This document shows, piece after piece, positions 51,260 through 60,464 of a DNA stretch of 64,000 nt (its first letter is position 1; each line of letters begins with the position of its first letter). Position numbers and translations under genes: made by a program. The stretch is from Aerobium sp039839275. Lineage in GTDB: Bacteria > Pseudomonadota > Alphaproteobacteria > Rhizobiales > Rhizobiaceae. Under the pieces are notes generated by a model that saw nothing but the letters and a program-made list of their open reading frames with translations, searched no databases and had not been told where the DNA came from. The stretch lies in NCBI RefSeq assembly GCF_039839275.1, contig NZ_JBDOQP010000004.1, positions 372,001 through 436,000 on the forward strand, in the 5' to 3' direction.

Positions 51260-52496
51260 CCGGCTGGCCTACATCTATGCTGACCTTGACCGGAAACCGC
51301 ATCTTGTCGGCCGCCTCTACGCCCATAACAACAAGGCAAAGGAGACAGCGTCGTTTGAATACGAAGCGGGGTGGCTGGCGAACCCTCTGCGCTATTCGCT
51401 CGAACCCGCGCTGAACCTTGGCGCGGGTCATTTCTACACGCCCAGGAGCCTGTTTGGGTCTCTTGGTGATTCCGCCCCTGACCGCTGGGGCCGGACGCTG
51501 ATGAAGCGTGCTGAAGCCCGCCGGGCGGAGAGCGAAAAGACCAAAGCTCGTGCGCTTTACGAGTTTGATTACCTTCTTCTCGTCCATGACGAGACCCGGC
51601 AAGGCGCACTACGCTTTTCGGAGGAGCCTGGCGGAAAATTCCTTGCCCATGACAGCGATCCAGTACCGCCGCTCATCAATCTTCCGAAGCTGCTTTCCGC
51701 CACAGATGCGCTTCTCGACGACGCGGAGACGGCTGCTGAGCTTAAGCTGCTGCTGGCCCCCGGCTCTTCGCTCGGCGGCGCGCGCCCCAAGGCATCCGTA
51801 CGCGAAAAGGATGGTCAACTGGCCATCGCCAAGTTCCCCAAGAAGGACGACGAGTACGCCGCCGTCGAATGGGAGTTCGTGGCGCTGGAACTGGCGAGGC
51901 AAGCCGGATTGGATGTCCCGGACTTCCGGCTGGAAACGATCGCCGGGCGCGCTGTAATCATTTTGAGGCGCTTTGATCGCGAAGGCGCAGCGCGTAGGCC
52001 CTTCCTGTCTGCTATGAGCATGATCGGCGCGGGCGACAACGAGGCTCACAGCTATCTCGAACTCATGGACGCCCTGCGCCAATATGGCGCGTCGCCCCAC
52101 ATTGACGGGGTTGAGCTGTGGCGACGCATCGTGTTCAGCATTCTGATTTCGAACACCGACGATCACCTCCGCAACCATGGCTTTCTTCATGAGGGCCAGA
52201 AGGGCTGGCGTCTTTCCCCCGTCTATGACGTGAACCCGGTGCCCGTCGAAGTGAAGGAGCGCGTTCTCACCACCGCCATCAGCGAGGAGGATGGCACCGC
52301 CTCACTCGATCTGGCCTTCACGGTCGCAGGGAACTTTGGCCTGAAAAGGAGGGATGCGGTAGCTGTGGCGGCCGAGGTGGGGGCAGCCGTAGCCAACTGG
52401 CGTGATATCGCCGCGCGGGCTGGGCTCAAGAAAAACGAGATCGATCGGATGGCGTCCGCATTCGAGCACGAAGACTTAAACAACGCGCGGGCTTGA
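51252..52496 (+). CDS. hipA: HipA-like serine/threonine kinase toxin
   Basis: A protein of 414 residues with both HipA domains. The N-terminal Couple_hipA part (VGRLYAHNN; SLGDSAPDRWG) precedes a kinase with glycine loop GSSLGGARPK (171-180), Lys in AIAKFPKKDD, catalytic loop NTDDHLRNHG (301-310) and metal-binding YDVNP. All key residues are present. In the family it phosphorylates glutamyl-tRNA synthetase or another synthetase, slowing growth. Pairing with HipB upstream by overlapping genes supports a type II toxin-antitoxin unit. Confidence 0.93.
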   Translation: MTDRLAYIYADLDRKPHLVGRLYAHNNKAKETASFEYEAGWLANPLRYSLEPALNLGAGHFYTPRSLFGSLGDSAPDRWGRTLMKRAEARRAESEKTKARALYEFDYLLLVHDETRQGALRFSEEPGGKFLAHDSDPVPPLINLPKLLSATDALLDDAETAAELKLLLAPGSSLGGARPKASVREKDGQLAIAKFPKKDDEYAAVEWEFVALELARQAGLDVPDFRLETIAGRAVIILRRFDREGAARRPFLSAMSMIGAGDNEAHSYLELMDALRQYGASPHIDGVELWRRIVFSILISNTDDHLRNHGFLHEGQKGWRLSPVYDVNPVPVEVKERVLTTAISEEDGTASLDLAFTVAGNFGLKRRDAVAVAAEVGAAVANWRDIAARAGLKKNEIDRMASAFEHEDLNNARA

Positions 52497-52500
52497 GCTG

Positions 52501-52803
52501 CAAGAAGACCCAATCGGTGAGGCGCTCCTCATCAAGGCAGTTGTCTCCGACACCTCGGCGGTGATCGCCATGTCCGACCAAGTCGAGCGGGCGATGGGGG
52601 GCGTCGACGTCGCCGTCAACTGTGAAGGTGTCCTCAAGCTTGCCCGCCTTGCCGATTTTGACGACCAAATCTTCGACCAGACGATCGCCGTCAATCTCAA
52701 GGGAACGTTCAACGTATCGCGGGAGGCAAGGAAAAAGGGCACCAGCCTTGCGCCGTGTCGCGTCGCCATACCCGAAGCTGCGTTGATCACCGTACCACCA
52801 TGA
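52501..52803 (+). pseudogene. Fragment of an SDR oxidoreductase
   Basis: A frame without Rossmann start: VVSDTSAVIAMSDQVERAMG, GGVDVAVNCEGVLKLARLAD and IFDQTIAVNLKGTFNV are the middle part of a classical SDR. The N-terminal cofactor motif and the Ser-Tyr-Lys half are missing. It begins right after the hipA stop, suggesting the hip island was inserted in or next to an SDR gene. Confidence 0.7.
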
Positions 52804-52889
52804 CCCGAGCGCCGGTGTGGTAAATGTCGCCTGCTCGCGCTATGGACGTCACGTTCGTTGTCGCGAGCCTGAGCGGAGAATATTGGAAC

Positions 52890-53516
52890 ATGGCTGTCGT
52901 ACTGACCACGCTGCCGAGCCTGGAATTTCACTTCGACTTCATCTCGCCCTTCGGCTACTTCGCCAGTTTGCGTATCGACGAAATCGCGGCTCGGCACGCG
53001 CGCGAAGTCGAATGGCAATCGATGCTGGTCGGCATCAGCGTGCTGAAGGTGATGGGGCTGAAGCCAATTCCCGAAACGCCGCTCAAGGGCGATTATGCGC
53101 GACGCGACGCCGAGCGCTACTGCCGCCGCCACGGGATCAAGCTGGCGCGCGAATTCGGCGCAAAGCCTTCCAACCCTCTGGCCGCCGGCCGATCCTTTCA
53201 CTGGGCCAGACAGTACAGTGCTGAGCGCGCCAAGCCGCTGGCCCAAGCGCTCCTCGCCGCCTACTGGACGCAGGGACGGGATATAGGCGATCTGGAAACG
53301 GTGCTGGATATCGCGGCAGAATCGGGAATCGACCGATCTGCTCTGGCCGACGCCCACGCCCGCGGCGAGGCCTCGGACCTTCTAAAGGCCGCCGTCGACC
53401 GGTCCCTCGGCAAGGGCGTATTCGGCTCGCCCTTCTTCATCGTCGACAGTGAGCCTTTCTTCGGCGTCGAGAAGATGGAGTTGATGGAGGAGTGGCTGGC
53501 GACCGGCGGCTGGTAA
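52890..53516 (+). CDS. 2-hydroxychromene-2-carboxylate isomerase-like (DsbA-fold) protein
   Basis: A protein of 208 residues. The GST-kappa/DsbA fold begins EFHFDFISPFGYFASLRI with Ser in the SPF motif that contacts glutathione, and continues with VFGSPFFIVDSEPFFGVEKM near the C-terminus. Known members isomerise aromatic catabolic intermediates (naphthalene degradation) with glutathione. ATG 52890 is preferred to ATG 52824. Neighbours include an acyl-CoA synthetase on the other strand, convergent. Confidence 0.88.
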   Translation: MAVVLTTLPSLEFHFDFISPFGYFASLRIDEIAARHAREVEWQSMLVGISVLKVMGLKPIPETPLKGDYARRDAERYCRRHGIKLAREFGAKPSNPLAAGRSFHWARQYSAERAKPLAQALLAAYWTQGRDIGDLETVLDIAAESGIDRSALADAHARGEASDLLKAAVDRSLGKGVFGSPFFIVDSEPFFGVEKMELMEEWLATGGW

Positions 53517-53526
53517 GGCGGCGCCC

Positions 53527-55434
53527 TTACGGCACCACGAAGTCGAAGGGAAAGGAGAGCCGCGACATGTGCTCGCTGACGATGCGGCGGCTGCGCGCCT
53601 CGTCGTCGGACGCAAGCGCGATCTCCACCCGGCGCTGGCCCAGTTCCTCGTGACAGGCAACGCCGATCAGACTTCCACCGGGAAGGAGCTCTCCCAACTG
53701 CTGCTTCAGTGCATGCTCGACCGCCAGGCGCCGCAGGGCCGGCTTGAACACCTTCCCCGTTGTCGTCAGAGGAATGTCGTCCAGCACATAGAGATGCTTG
53801 GGCACGGCTGCCGGTTCGGGAATGTGTCCGCGCACGTTTTCGAGAACCTTCCAGGGATCGCCGGTGCTCGACGCCTTGAGCTTGAGGAAGGCGACCGGCA
53901 GCTCTCCCGCATACGGATCGGGCTGGCCGACCGCTGCACACAGCTCGACGTCGGGGTGGCGCATCAATGCTTCCTCGATCACCAGCGGATCGATGTTGTG
54001 GCCGCCACGGATAATAACGTCCTTCGACCGTCCCAGCACGACCACTTGGCCATCCGGATCGATCCGGCCCGTATCCCCGGTGGCGAGCCAGCCTTCCGCC
54101 AGCAACGCTGGCGCCGACAATCGCTCGTCACTGTATCCGGGGCTGACACTGACGCCGCGGATCGCCAATAGCCCGTGCGTCCCGCGCTCCAACGGGCGAC
54201 CTGGATCGGGACGGCCCTCGCTGTCGGGCGCAAAGACAGCGACCTCGGTGAAGGGAAGCCGCCAGCCGGAGGATCCTTGGCGCCGTTCGGCATGTCTCGG
54301 CACGGCAGAGATCATGCCGGCCGCCTCGGTCATGCCGTAGATACTGCGCACAGGAATGGCAAAGCGCGTCTCGAAGGCGGAGGCAAGCCCCGCGGGCATC
54401 GGCGAGCCACCGCCAAACAGTGCCTTGACGCCCGATATGTCGACACCTTCGGCCGGCCTGCCGAGCAGCGTGGAGACGAAAGTTGGACCGCCCGAGAGCA
54501 GCGTCACGCCATGACGTTCGACGATTTGCCAGTAGTCACGCACGAAGGTCTTGCTGCGCATTCCGAGCTTGGAAGGGATCAATGTGGCGGCGCCGGCGGC
54601 GATGGCGCTGCCTGCAAGCACGAAGGCGCCGGCGACATGAAACAGGGGAAAGCCGTTCACAACGACATCATCCGGTCCGATGTCGTAAAACATGCCGCCA
54701 AACCACGACACATGAACCTCGTTGGCATGGGCGTGCCGGACCAGCTTGGGCAGTCCGGTCGTCCCGCCCGTGTGAAAGAACGCGGCAATGTCGTCGGGCC
54801 CTATGCCGGGCTCAAATGCCAGTTCGGAAGGCTGGTCGGCGATTGACTCGACGTAATCGGCTATTCCGGAATCGGCCGGCGCGCCGACGGCGATGAGATG
54901 CTTCAGGGTCGTGGACCGGTTGCGGATCTCGAGGACCTTGCTCCAGATGTCTATTTCGGGATCAGGGCCGAGCGCGACGAGCACCTTGGCGCCCGAATGG
55001 TCGATGAGGTCGACGGCGTGCTCGACCGACAGCATGTAGTTGATAGGACAGACGCGGCCAGCCGCCTGGGCCCCGAAAAACGCGGTCATGGTCTCTGGCA
55101 TGGTCGGCAGCAGCAGCGCGACCGTATCTTGCCTCCCGACCCCCAGGCTGCGGAAGAGGTTGGCGGCACGGTTCACTGATGCCAGCAGCGTCTCGAAATC
55201 CATGACGTCGGGCCTGTCGCTTGCGGCACCGGTCGGCAGGTAGATGAGCGCAGGGCGGCTGCTATGAAGGCGGGCGGCGCGGCGCAGCAAATCATGCGTC
55301 GAACGAACGGGAACCACCGCTTCAAGGCTCAGCGCTTCAAGTTCCTCGACATCGGCCAGTGTTCGGATCGCGCGCCTGTGCCCGTCGGCCGGGGCGGCGG
55401 GAGTTGATCGGCTGTCGGGCATGGGCGCATTCAT
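53527..55434 (-). CDS. AMP-dependent acyl-CoA synthetase (ligase)
   Basis: A protein of 635 residues. ANL superfamily motifs: P-loop FHTGGTTGLPKLVRHAH, SIYGMTEAAG, A8 core GDTGRIDPDGQVVVLGRSKD and the C-terminal catalytic Lys in TTTGKVFKPAL. Activates a carboxylic acid (fatty or aromatic) to its CoA thioester in the cytoplasm. It is about 80 residues longer than average, with an N-terminal Pro/Ala-rich start. Divergent from a LysR gene. Confidence 0.93.
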   Translation of the reverse strand: MNAPMPDSRSTPAAPADGHRRAIRTLADVEELEALSLEAVVPVRSTHDLLRRAARLHSSRPALIYLPTGAASDRPDVMDFETLLASVNRAANLFRSLGVGRQDTVALLLPTMPETMTAFFGAQAAGRVCPINYMLSVEHAVDLIDHSGAKVLVALGPDPEIDIWSKVLEIRNRSTTLKHLIAVGAPADSGIADYVESIADQPSELAFEPGIGPDDIAAFFHTGGTTGLPKLVRHAHANEVHVSWFGGMFYDIGPDDVVVNGFPLFHVAGAFVLAGSAIAAGAATLIPSKLGMRSKTFVRDYWQIVERHGVTLLSGGPTFVSTLLGRPAEGVDISGVKALFGGGSPMPAGLASAFETRFAIPVRSIYGMTEAAGMISAVPRHAERRQGSSGWRLPFTEVAVFAPDSEGRPDPGRPLERGTHGLLAIRGVSVSPGYSDERLSAPALLAEGWLATGDTGRIDPDGQVVVLGRSKDVIIRGGHNIDPLVIEEALMRHPDVELCAAVGQPDPYAGELPVAFLKLKASSTGDPWKVLENVRGHIPEPAAVPKHLYVLDDIPLTTTGKVFKPALRRLAVEHALKQQLGELLPGGSLIGVACHEELGQRRVEIALASDDEARSRRIVSEHMSRLSFPFDFVVP

Positions 55435-55565
55435 GTAGGGCTAACGGGCCGGTTTCAAATTTTTACGCCAGCATATTCCCCGGCCCTGCCTTGACTAGGC
55501 AGGCAAGCCGAACCCAAAGTTCCGCTCATGGAACACCCGACAGGTTCAGACCAGGATCACAGCGC

Positions 55566-56462
55566 ATGCCGCGACGTTTCGACCTCAATGCGCTGATCCT
55601 GTTTCACGATGTCGTCCAGGCCCGCAGCATCAACAAGGCGGCGCTTGTGCTCGACATGCCCAAATCGACCATCAGCCGCCGGCTTCGCCTGCTTGAAGAG
55701 CAGCTCGGAACCACGTTGCTGAAGCGGGGATCGCGGGCGCTCGGGCTGACCGAGAGCGGCCAGGCGCTCTATCGGCGCTGCGAGCACATCATCGCCGAAC
55801 TGGAACAAGCCAATCTTCAGGCCGCCGAGGTGCAGGACGAGATGGCGGGGGTGTTGCGCGTTAGCATGCCGGTCTTCTTTATCGGCTGGGTCAGCGAGGC
55901 CATTGCCGCATTTGCCAAGCGACATCCCGCGCTGAGACTGGAGATCGAGGCGCATAACCGCCAGGTCGACGTTGCCGAGGAACCCTTCGACGTCGTCATC
56001 CATTTCGGCAATCCGCCGGAGACCTACCACCCGTCGCGAAAGCTGGCGGAACTGCCACGCAGCTTCTATGCGACGCCGGCCTATCTTGCTGAGCGCGGCA
56101 CACCGCTCACCTATCGGGAACTCGCTGACCACGACCTGATCCAGCACCAGTATCAGGTGCGCGACAAGGTCTTCCCATTCATCGAGCGTGCCGACGGCAC
56201 CTTTACGCCGCCGACAGCACGCGCCGTGGCCAACCATGCGGTACTGGTGCGTGAACTGGTGCTCGGTGATCTCGGCATCGGCCTGATGCCCGACATCATG
56301 TGCAGGCAGGACGTGGCTGAAGGGCAATTGGTGCGAATTCCGCTGGACTGGCAAAGCCCGCCACTCTCGGCGTCGGCAACCTATCTGGCGCGACGCTACG
56401 CACCGGCCAAGATGCGGGCGTTCCTCGACTCCATCGCAACCTATCTCCAGAGCCACGCCTGA
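55566..56462 (+). CDS. LysR family transcriptional regulator
   Basis: A protein of 298 residues. HTH NALILFHDVVQARSINKAAL, then LDMPKSTISRRLRLLEEQLG; effector domain with VLRVSMPVFFIGWVSEAIAA. Divergent from the acyl-CoA synthetase gene (131 bases) and upstream of a TRAP transporter; it may control either or both. ATG 55566 is chosen from a longer open frame. Confidence 0.93.
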   Translation: MPRRFDLNALILFHDVVQARSINKAALVLDMPKSTISRRLRLLEEQLGTTLLKRGSRALGLTESGQALYRRCEHIIAELEQANLQAAEVQDEMAGVLRVSMPVFFIGWVSEAIAAFAKRHPALRLEIEAHNRQVDVAEEPFDVVIHFGNPPETYHPSRKLAELPRSFYATPAYLAERGTPLTYRELADHDLIQHQYQVRDKVFPFIERADGTFTPPTARAVANHAVLVRELVLGDLGIGLMPDIMCRQDVAEGQLVRIPLDWQSPPLSASATYLARRYAPAKMRAFLDSIATYLQSHA

Positions 56463-56629
56463 GGCTCCTCTGTTCCATCAGTCGAACACGCTGTTCATGA
56501 CGGTTCCCCTACCGCCTAGCAGCGCCCGGCAGTAATGTCGGGCTGTCTGCGCCATCAATTTTTAGCGCAGACGGAACAAAAATGGCCCACGGAGGACATC
56601 AAACGATGTGTCGGGCCAAAGGAGGAAAC

Positions 56630-57589
56630 ATGAAATCGGCAGCTTTCTTGCTGGCAGGCTTGCTCATGGCGGCTCCCACGCAGGCACTTGCGCAAACGGT
56701 CACCGTCGGCACCGCCACCCCTGGTTCGCTCTTCCATTCGGCCGGCACGGCAGTGGCGAGCGTTGTCAATGAAAAGGCCGGCATGCGCGCAATGCTGCAG
56801 CCCTTCGCCAGCGCCAATGTCTATATACCCGCCGTCAACGAAGGCGACATCGACCTTGGGGTCGGCACCGCGCATGAAATCGGCGCTGCGCTTGTCGGTG
56901 CGGAGCACTTCGAAGGACGTCCCCAGGAGGGTCTTCGTGCGGTTGGAACGATGTTCCCGCTGCGTTTCGGCATCTTCGTGCGGGCCGATTCCGATATTGA
57001 AACGCTTGCCGATTTGCGCGGCCGGACGCTGCCTGGCGGCTACAGTAGCCAGCAAATCGCGGCGACTATGATGGACGCGATCTATACCTCGGCCGGCCTG
57101 ACTGTGGACGACGTCGAGACCGTCACCGTAGCCAACACCGTGGCCGGCGCCGACGATTTCGCAACGGGCCGTGTCGATGCTTTCTTTTTCGCCCTCGGAG
57201 CAGCCAAGGTCAGCGAAGTTGATGCGGCGGTGGGCGGCTTGCGCGTCCTACCCTTCAAGAACACTGAAGAAGAACTCGAAGCAGTACGCCAGTTCCTGCC
57301 GCAGGCCTATTTCCGCGAGGAACAGCCGGGTCCTGCCAATCCCGGCATCGAAGAACCGATGATGGCGCTCGCCATCGACGCGGTCGCCTTCGCAAGCGCC
57401 TCGACTAGCGACGACGTGATCTACGCCGTCACCAAGGCGTTGCATGAGAACAAGGACGCATTGGTCGCCAGTTTCCCCGCCTTCCGGGGTTTTGAACCCG
57501 ACTCCATGGCACGGCCGCTCGATCCCATCGAATACCATCCCGGCGCCCTTCGGTATTTCGAGGAAATCGGCATCGCCGACGACGAATAG
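56630..57589 (+). CDS. TAXI family TRAP transporter solute-binding protein
   Basis: A protein of 319 residues. Signal peptide (FLLAGLLMAAPTQALAQ) then VTVGTATPGSLFHSAGTAVA, the TAXI ligand-binding start, and INEGDIDLGVGTAHE-like VNEGDIDLGVGTAHE, with LRGRTLPGGYSSQ. Binds a carboxylate or amino acid-like solute in the periplasm for the fused permease that follows. Strong RBS AAAGGAGG before ATG 56630. Confidence 0.92.
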   Translation: MKSAAFLLAGLLMAAPTQALAQTVTVGTATPGSLFHSAGTAVASVVNEKAGMRAMLQPFASANVYIPAVNEGDIDLGVGTAHEIGAALVGAEHFEGRPQEGLRAVGTMFPLRFGIFVRADSDIETLADLRGRTLPGGYSSQQIAATMMDAIYTSAGLTVDDVETVTVANTVAGADDFATGRVDAFFFALGAAKVSEVDAAVGGLRVLPFKNTEEELEAVRQFLPQAYFREEQPGPANPGIEEPMMALAIDAVAFASASTSDDVIYAVTKALHENKDALVASFPAFRGFEPDSMARPLDPIEYHPGALRYFEEIGIADDE

Positions 57590-57619
57590 TCCCAAGCCAC
57601 ACGCAGACGAGCGCCGACC

Positions 57620-59602
57620 ATGTCCGACAACGCCTCCTCGATGGAAGACAGCTCGCATCCGTACACTGCAGGCGCGGTAGGCCGGTTGAAGATCGCGCTC
57701 GCTTCGGCAATCACAATCGCCGCCCTCATGTGGGGCGGCGATCTCTTTCGTCGCGTGGGGATCGACATCCTAACGCAGCAATTCGTCGCCGCGATGCTGG
57801 CGGTCAGCCTGGCATTGGCCTTCCTTCATCTGCCCGCACGTCGTGATACGCAGCGGAGGCAAGTTCCCTGGTACGACTGGCTGTTCGCGCTGGCCGGTCT
57901 GGCTTCGGGGATGTACCTCGCCGTCAACATTCCCAGCCTCGTCGACCTAATCCTCATGCGCCCCCGAGGCGGGGTGATCGCCGGCGGGGCGATGATCCTG
58001 CTCAGCGTCGAAGCGCTGCGCCGTTCTAGCGGCTGGTCGCTGCCGATCATCATCATCCTGTTCCTGCTCTACGGGCTCTACGGGCACCTGATGCCCGCAC
58101 CGCTCGACGGGCGTTCGTCGGACGTGGAGCGGCTGGCCGCCTATCTGGCAATCGACGTGAACGGCATGCTCGGCACGCCGATCATCGTCGCCTGCACGGT
58201 CATTGTCGCCTTCCTCCTTTTCGGCAGCCTGCTGATGGCCACCGGAGGCGCGGCCTTTCTGTCGGACCTGTCGCTTGCCCTGATGGGCAGGTTCCGAGGA
58301 GGACCCGGCAAGATCGCGGTCCTGGCCTCCCTGCTTTTCGGCTCGATCTCCGGTAGCGCGGTGGCCAACGTGGTGGCGTCGGGTGTCATCACGATCCCAT
58401 TGATGAAGCGGGCCGGCTATGCGCCCGCACGTGCCGGCGCCATCGAGGCGGTGGCCTCGACCGGCGGGCAGCTGATGCCGCCCGTCATGGGGGCCTCGGC
58501 CTTTTTGATCGCCGAGTTCCTTCAGATCCCGTTTTCCGAGGTGCTGCTGGCAGCGCTCGTTCCCGCCATCCTCTACTACCTGGCGCTCTTCATTCAGGTC
58601 GATCTCGAAGCCGGAAAGGCGGCCATCGCCGCGATCCCGCTTTCCGAACTTCCGAAGACGCTTTCTGTCCTGAAGGCAGGCTGGCACTTCTTCCTGCCCT
58701 TCGCGGTGATGATCTACGCACTGTTCTCGCTGAACTGGCAGCCGCAAATGGCGGTTGTCGCCGCGATCTTCACGCTGATCGTGCTTTCGGCAGTGTTCGG
58801 ATACAAGGGCAAGCGGCCGTCCCTGAGCGCCATGCTGCAGAGCGTGCACCGGACAGGGCTGAGCGCTGTGGACATCATCGTCATCTGTGCCGGCGCCGGC
58901 GTGGTGATCGGCATCTTGTCGATCTCCGGTCTCGGCTTCAGCCTGACGCTGACCCTGGTCCAGATCGGACGCGGCAACCTCTTGCTGCTTCTGGCGATCT
59001 CGGCGGTTGTCTGCATCATCCTCGGCATGGGGCTGCCGACCGTGGGCGTTTACGTGCTGCTGGCCGCGCTCGTCGCGCCCGCCATCATCGAGCTCGGGGT
59101 GACGCCGATCTCGGCCCATCTTTATGTGATGTATTTCGGGCTATTGTCCTTCGTCACGCCACCGGTCGCCGTCGCCGCCTTTGCGGCTGCTTCGATCGCC
59201 AGGGCCGATCCGCTGGCGACGGCCCTGGAATCGATGCGATTTGGCTGGACAGCCTATATCGTGCCGTTCCTCTTCGTGTTCTCGCCAGCCCTGGTCATGC
59301 AGGGCGAAGCCGTTGAAATCGCCATGGCGGTCGCAACGGCTGTGTTCGGGGTTTTCCTAGGATCCGTCGGGATCGTCGGCTTCATGACAAGACGTCTGGC
59401 TATCCTCCACCGCGTCGCCTTCCTCAGCACAGGCATTATGGCACTGATTCCGGCCGGGGCGTTTTCCGGCGCGGTCTACACGGACATAGCGGGCGTTGGC
59501 CTCGGCGTGGTGCTTGTCGCTTGCGAACTGTGGCTGGGCATAAACCGCGGCGCGCCGAGCAATCGCCCCCTTGGTCGTCCGAGCACGCCGCATGAGGGCT
59601 GA
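57620..59602 (+). CDS. TRAP transporter fused permease (DctQM type)
   Basis: A protein of 660 residues with about 17 hydrophobic helices. The small DctQ-like domain occupies roughly the first 160 residues and the DctM-like domain follows (FGSISGSAVANVVASGVITI; GGQLMPPVMGASAFLIAEFL; LGMGLPTVGVYVLLAALVAP). Fusion of the two subunits is usual for TAXI-TRAP systems. The C-terminal 100 residues add extra helices. It imports solute with a sodium or proton gradient. Lies 30 bases after the binding-protein gene: one operon. Confidence 0.94.
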   Translation: MSDNASSMEDSSHPYTAGAVGRLKIALASAITIAALMWGGDLFRRVGIDILTQQFVAAMLAVSLALAFLHLPARRDTQRRQVPWYDWLFALAGLASGMYLAVNIPSLVDLILMRPRGGVIAGGAMILLSVEALRRSSGWSLPIIIILFLLYGLYGHLMPAPLDGRSSDVERLAAYLAIDVNGMLGTPIIVACTVIVAFLLFGSLLMATGGAAFLSDLSLALMGRFRGGPGKIAVLASLLFGSISGSAVANVVASGVITIPLMKRAGYAPARAGAIEAVASTGGQLMPPVMGASAFLIAEFLQIPFSEVLLAALVPAILYYLALFIQVDLEAGKAAIAAIPLSELPKTLSVLKAGWHFFLPFAVMIYALFSLNWQPQMAVVAAIFTLIVLSAVFGYKGKRPSLSAMLQSVHRTGLSAVDIIVICAGAGVVIGILSISGLGFSLTLTLVQIGRGNLLLLLAISAVVCIILGMGLPTVGVYVLLAALVAPAIIELGVTPISAHLYVMYFGLLSFVTPPVAVAAFAAASIARADPLATALESMRFGWTAYIVPFLFVFSPALVMQGEAVEIAMAVATAVFGVFLGSVGIVGFMTRRLAILHRVAFLSTGIMALIPAGAFSGAVYTDIAGVGLGVVLVACELWLGINRGAPSNRPLGRPSTPHEG

Positions 59603-59785
59603 AAACGTCAAACCTCTCGCTTCGTACCGAAGGGTGACGGCTCTCGGACGTGCGCCTGTCCGGAGGAGCGGAGCTGCTTGCCGGGCTTTGCCGGACGGCC
59701 GGCTGGTTGCGCCGGAAATCGCATCGGAGTGAGAGGGAGCCAACTGCCAATACAAGGGCTGCAGGCTTACCGGATCTGTCCAGAC

Positions 59786-60210
59786 CTAGTCGAGCGCGTC
59801 CAGGATCTTTCGTTTTCGCGTACCATCACTGGATGATGAAGGGACCCATGAGCTCCTTGCATGCCGCTTTACTCGGAGAGGAGGCTTTCCACGTCGCTCT
59901 AGGCCGATAGAATACAGCCTCTGAATCGCCGGCTCGGTGTCTAGCACGTCCTCATCCTGCGATGATTCCACATAGGCCGAACCGGATGGCCCGGTCAGGG
60001 TGATGAGCTCGACGCGCCCGATGCCGAGCACCAGCCTGGACAGCGCGTGACCGGCCTCGTGAACGGCCATGCGGCGGCGCATGGGTTCAGGCCGTTTCGG
60101 TCTTGCGCCTGCCAGCAGGCGATCGAGATCGGCGTGGGTTATCGGTCGCCCCTGCCTGCGCGCACGTTGGCGCGCTGCTACCGTCCCGGATAAGCAAGCC
60201 GGCGATGCAT
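59786..60210 (-). pseudogene. Fragment of a peptidase M41 (FtsH-like) protein
   Basis: A frame of about 120 codons: GRPITHADLDRLLAGARPKR, then RMAVHEAGHALSRLVLGIGR with the zinc-binding HEAGH motif, and LITLTGPSGSAYVESSQDED. This is the beginning of the M41 domain of FtsH-type AAA proteases. After about 40 residues the similarity stops and the frame runs into an unrelated Ser-rich tail. There is no AAA domain upstream; the frame is closed by a stop near 60210. A decayed stub. Confidence 0.65.
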
Positions 60211-60464
60211 ATTGGGTGCATGGCGATCATCCAACCACGGATGGCCCCATTGTTGATCTTCGCTTTCATGCCAGGAAGAGCCGCCGCTAGCTTGCGCCGT
60301 GAGACGAGCACGCTTTCAATGGCAACACGATCGCCCGAATTCGTACGATCCTTGGCGGATTTTGCTCGCAAGACGGTAGTCATTGGTTCCGTCCTTCTCC
60401 CGAATGGTCTAGATGACTGACTACAGCGTGTTTTCGCATGGTGGCATCGGGCGGAGGTGAGTGC
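60211..60464 (+). other. Intergenic stretch between M41 stub and LacI
   Basis: A minus-strand frame from ATG 60383 (MTTVLRAKSAKDRTN, RRKLAAALPGMKAKINNG) overlaps the M41 stub in another frame and has a weak ribosome binding site. It may be the upstream part of the same decayed gene or spurious. Confidence 0.25.

Noticed and set aside
57947..59119. A 390-codon minus-strand open frame rich in Asp, Arg, Gln and His
   Set aside because: Mirror image of the hydrophobic TRAP permease; such composition is typical of antisense to membrane proteins.
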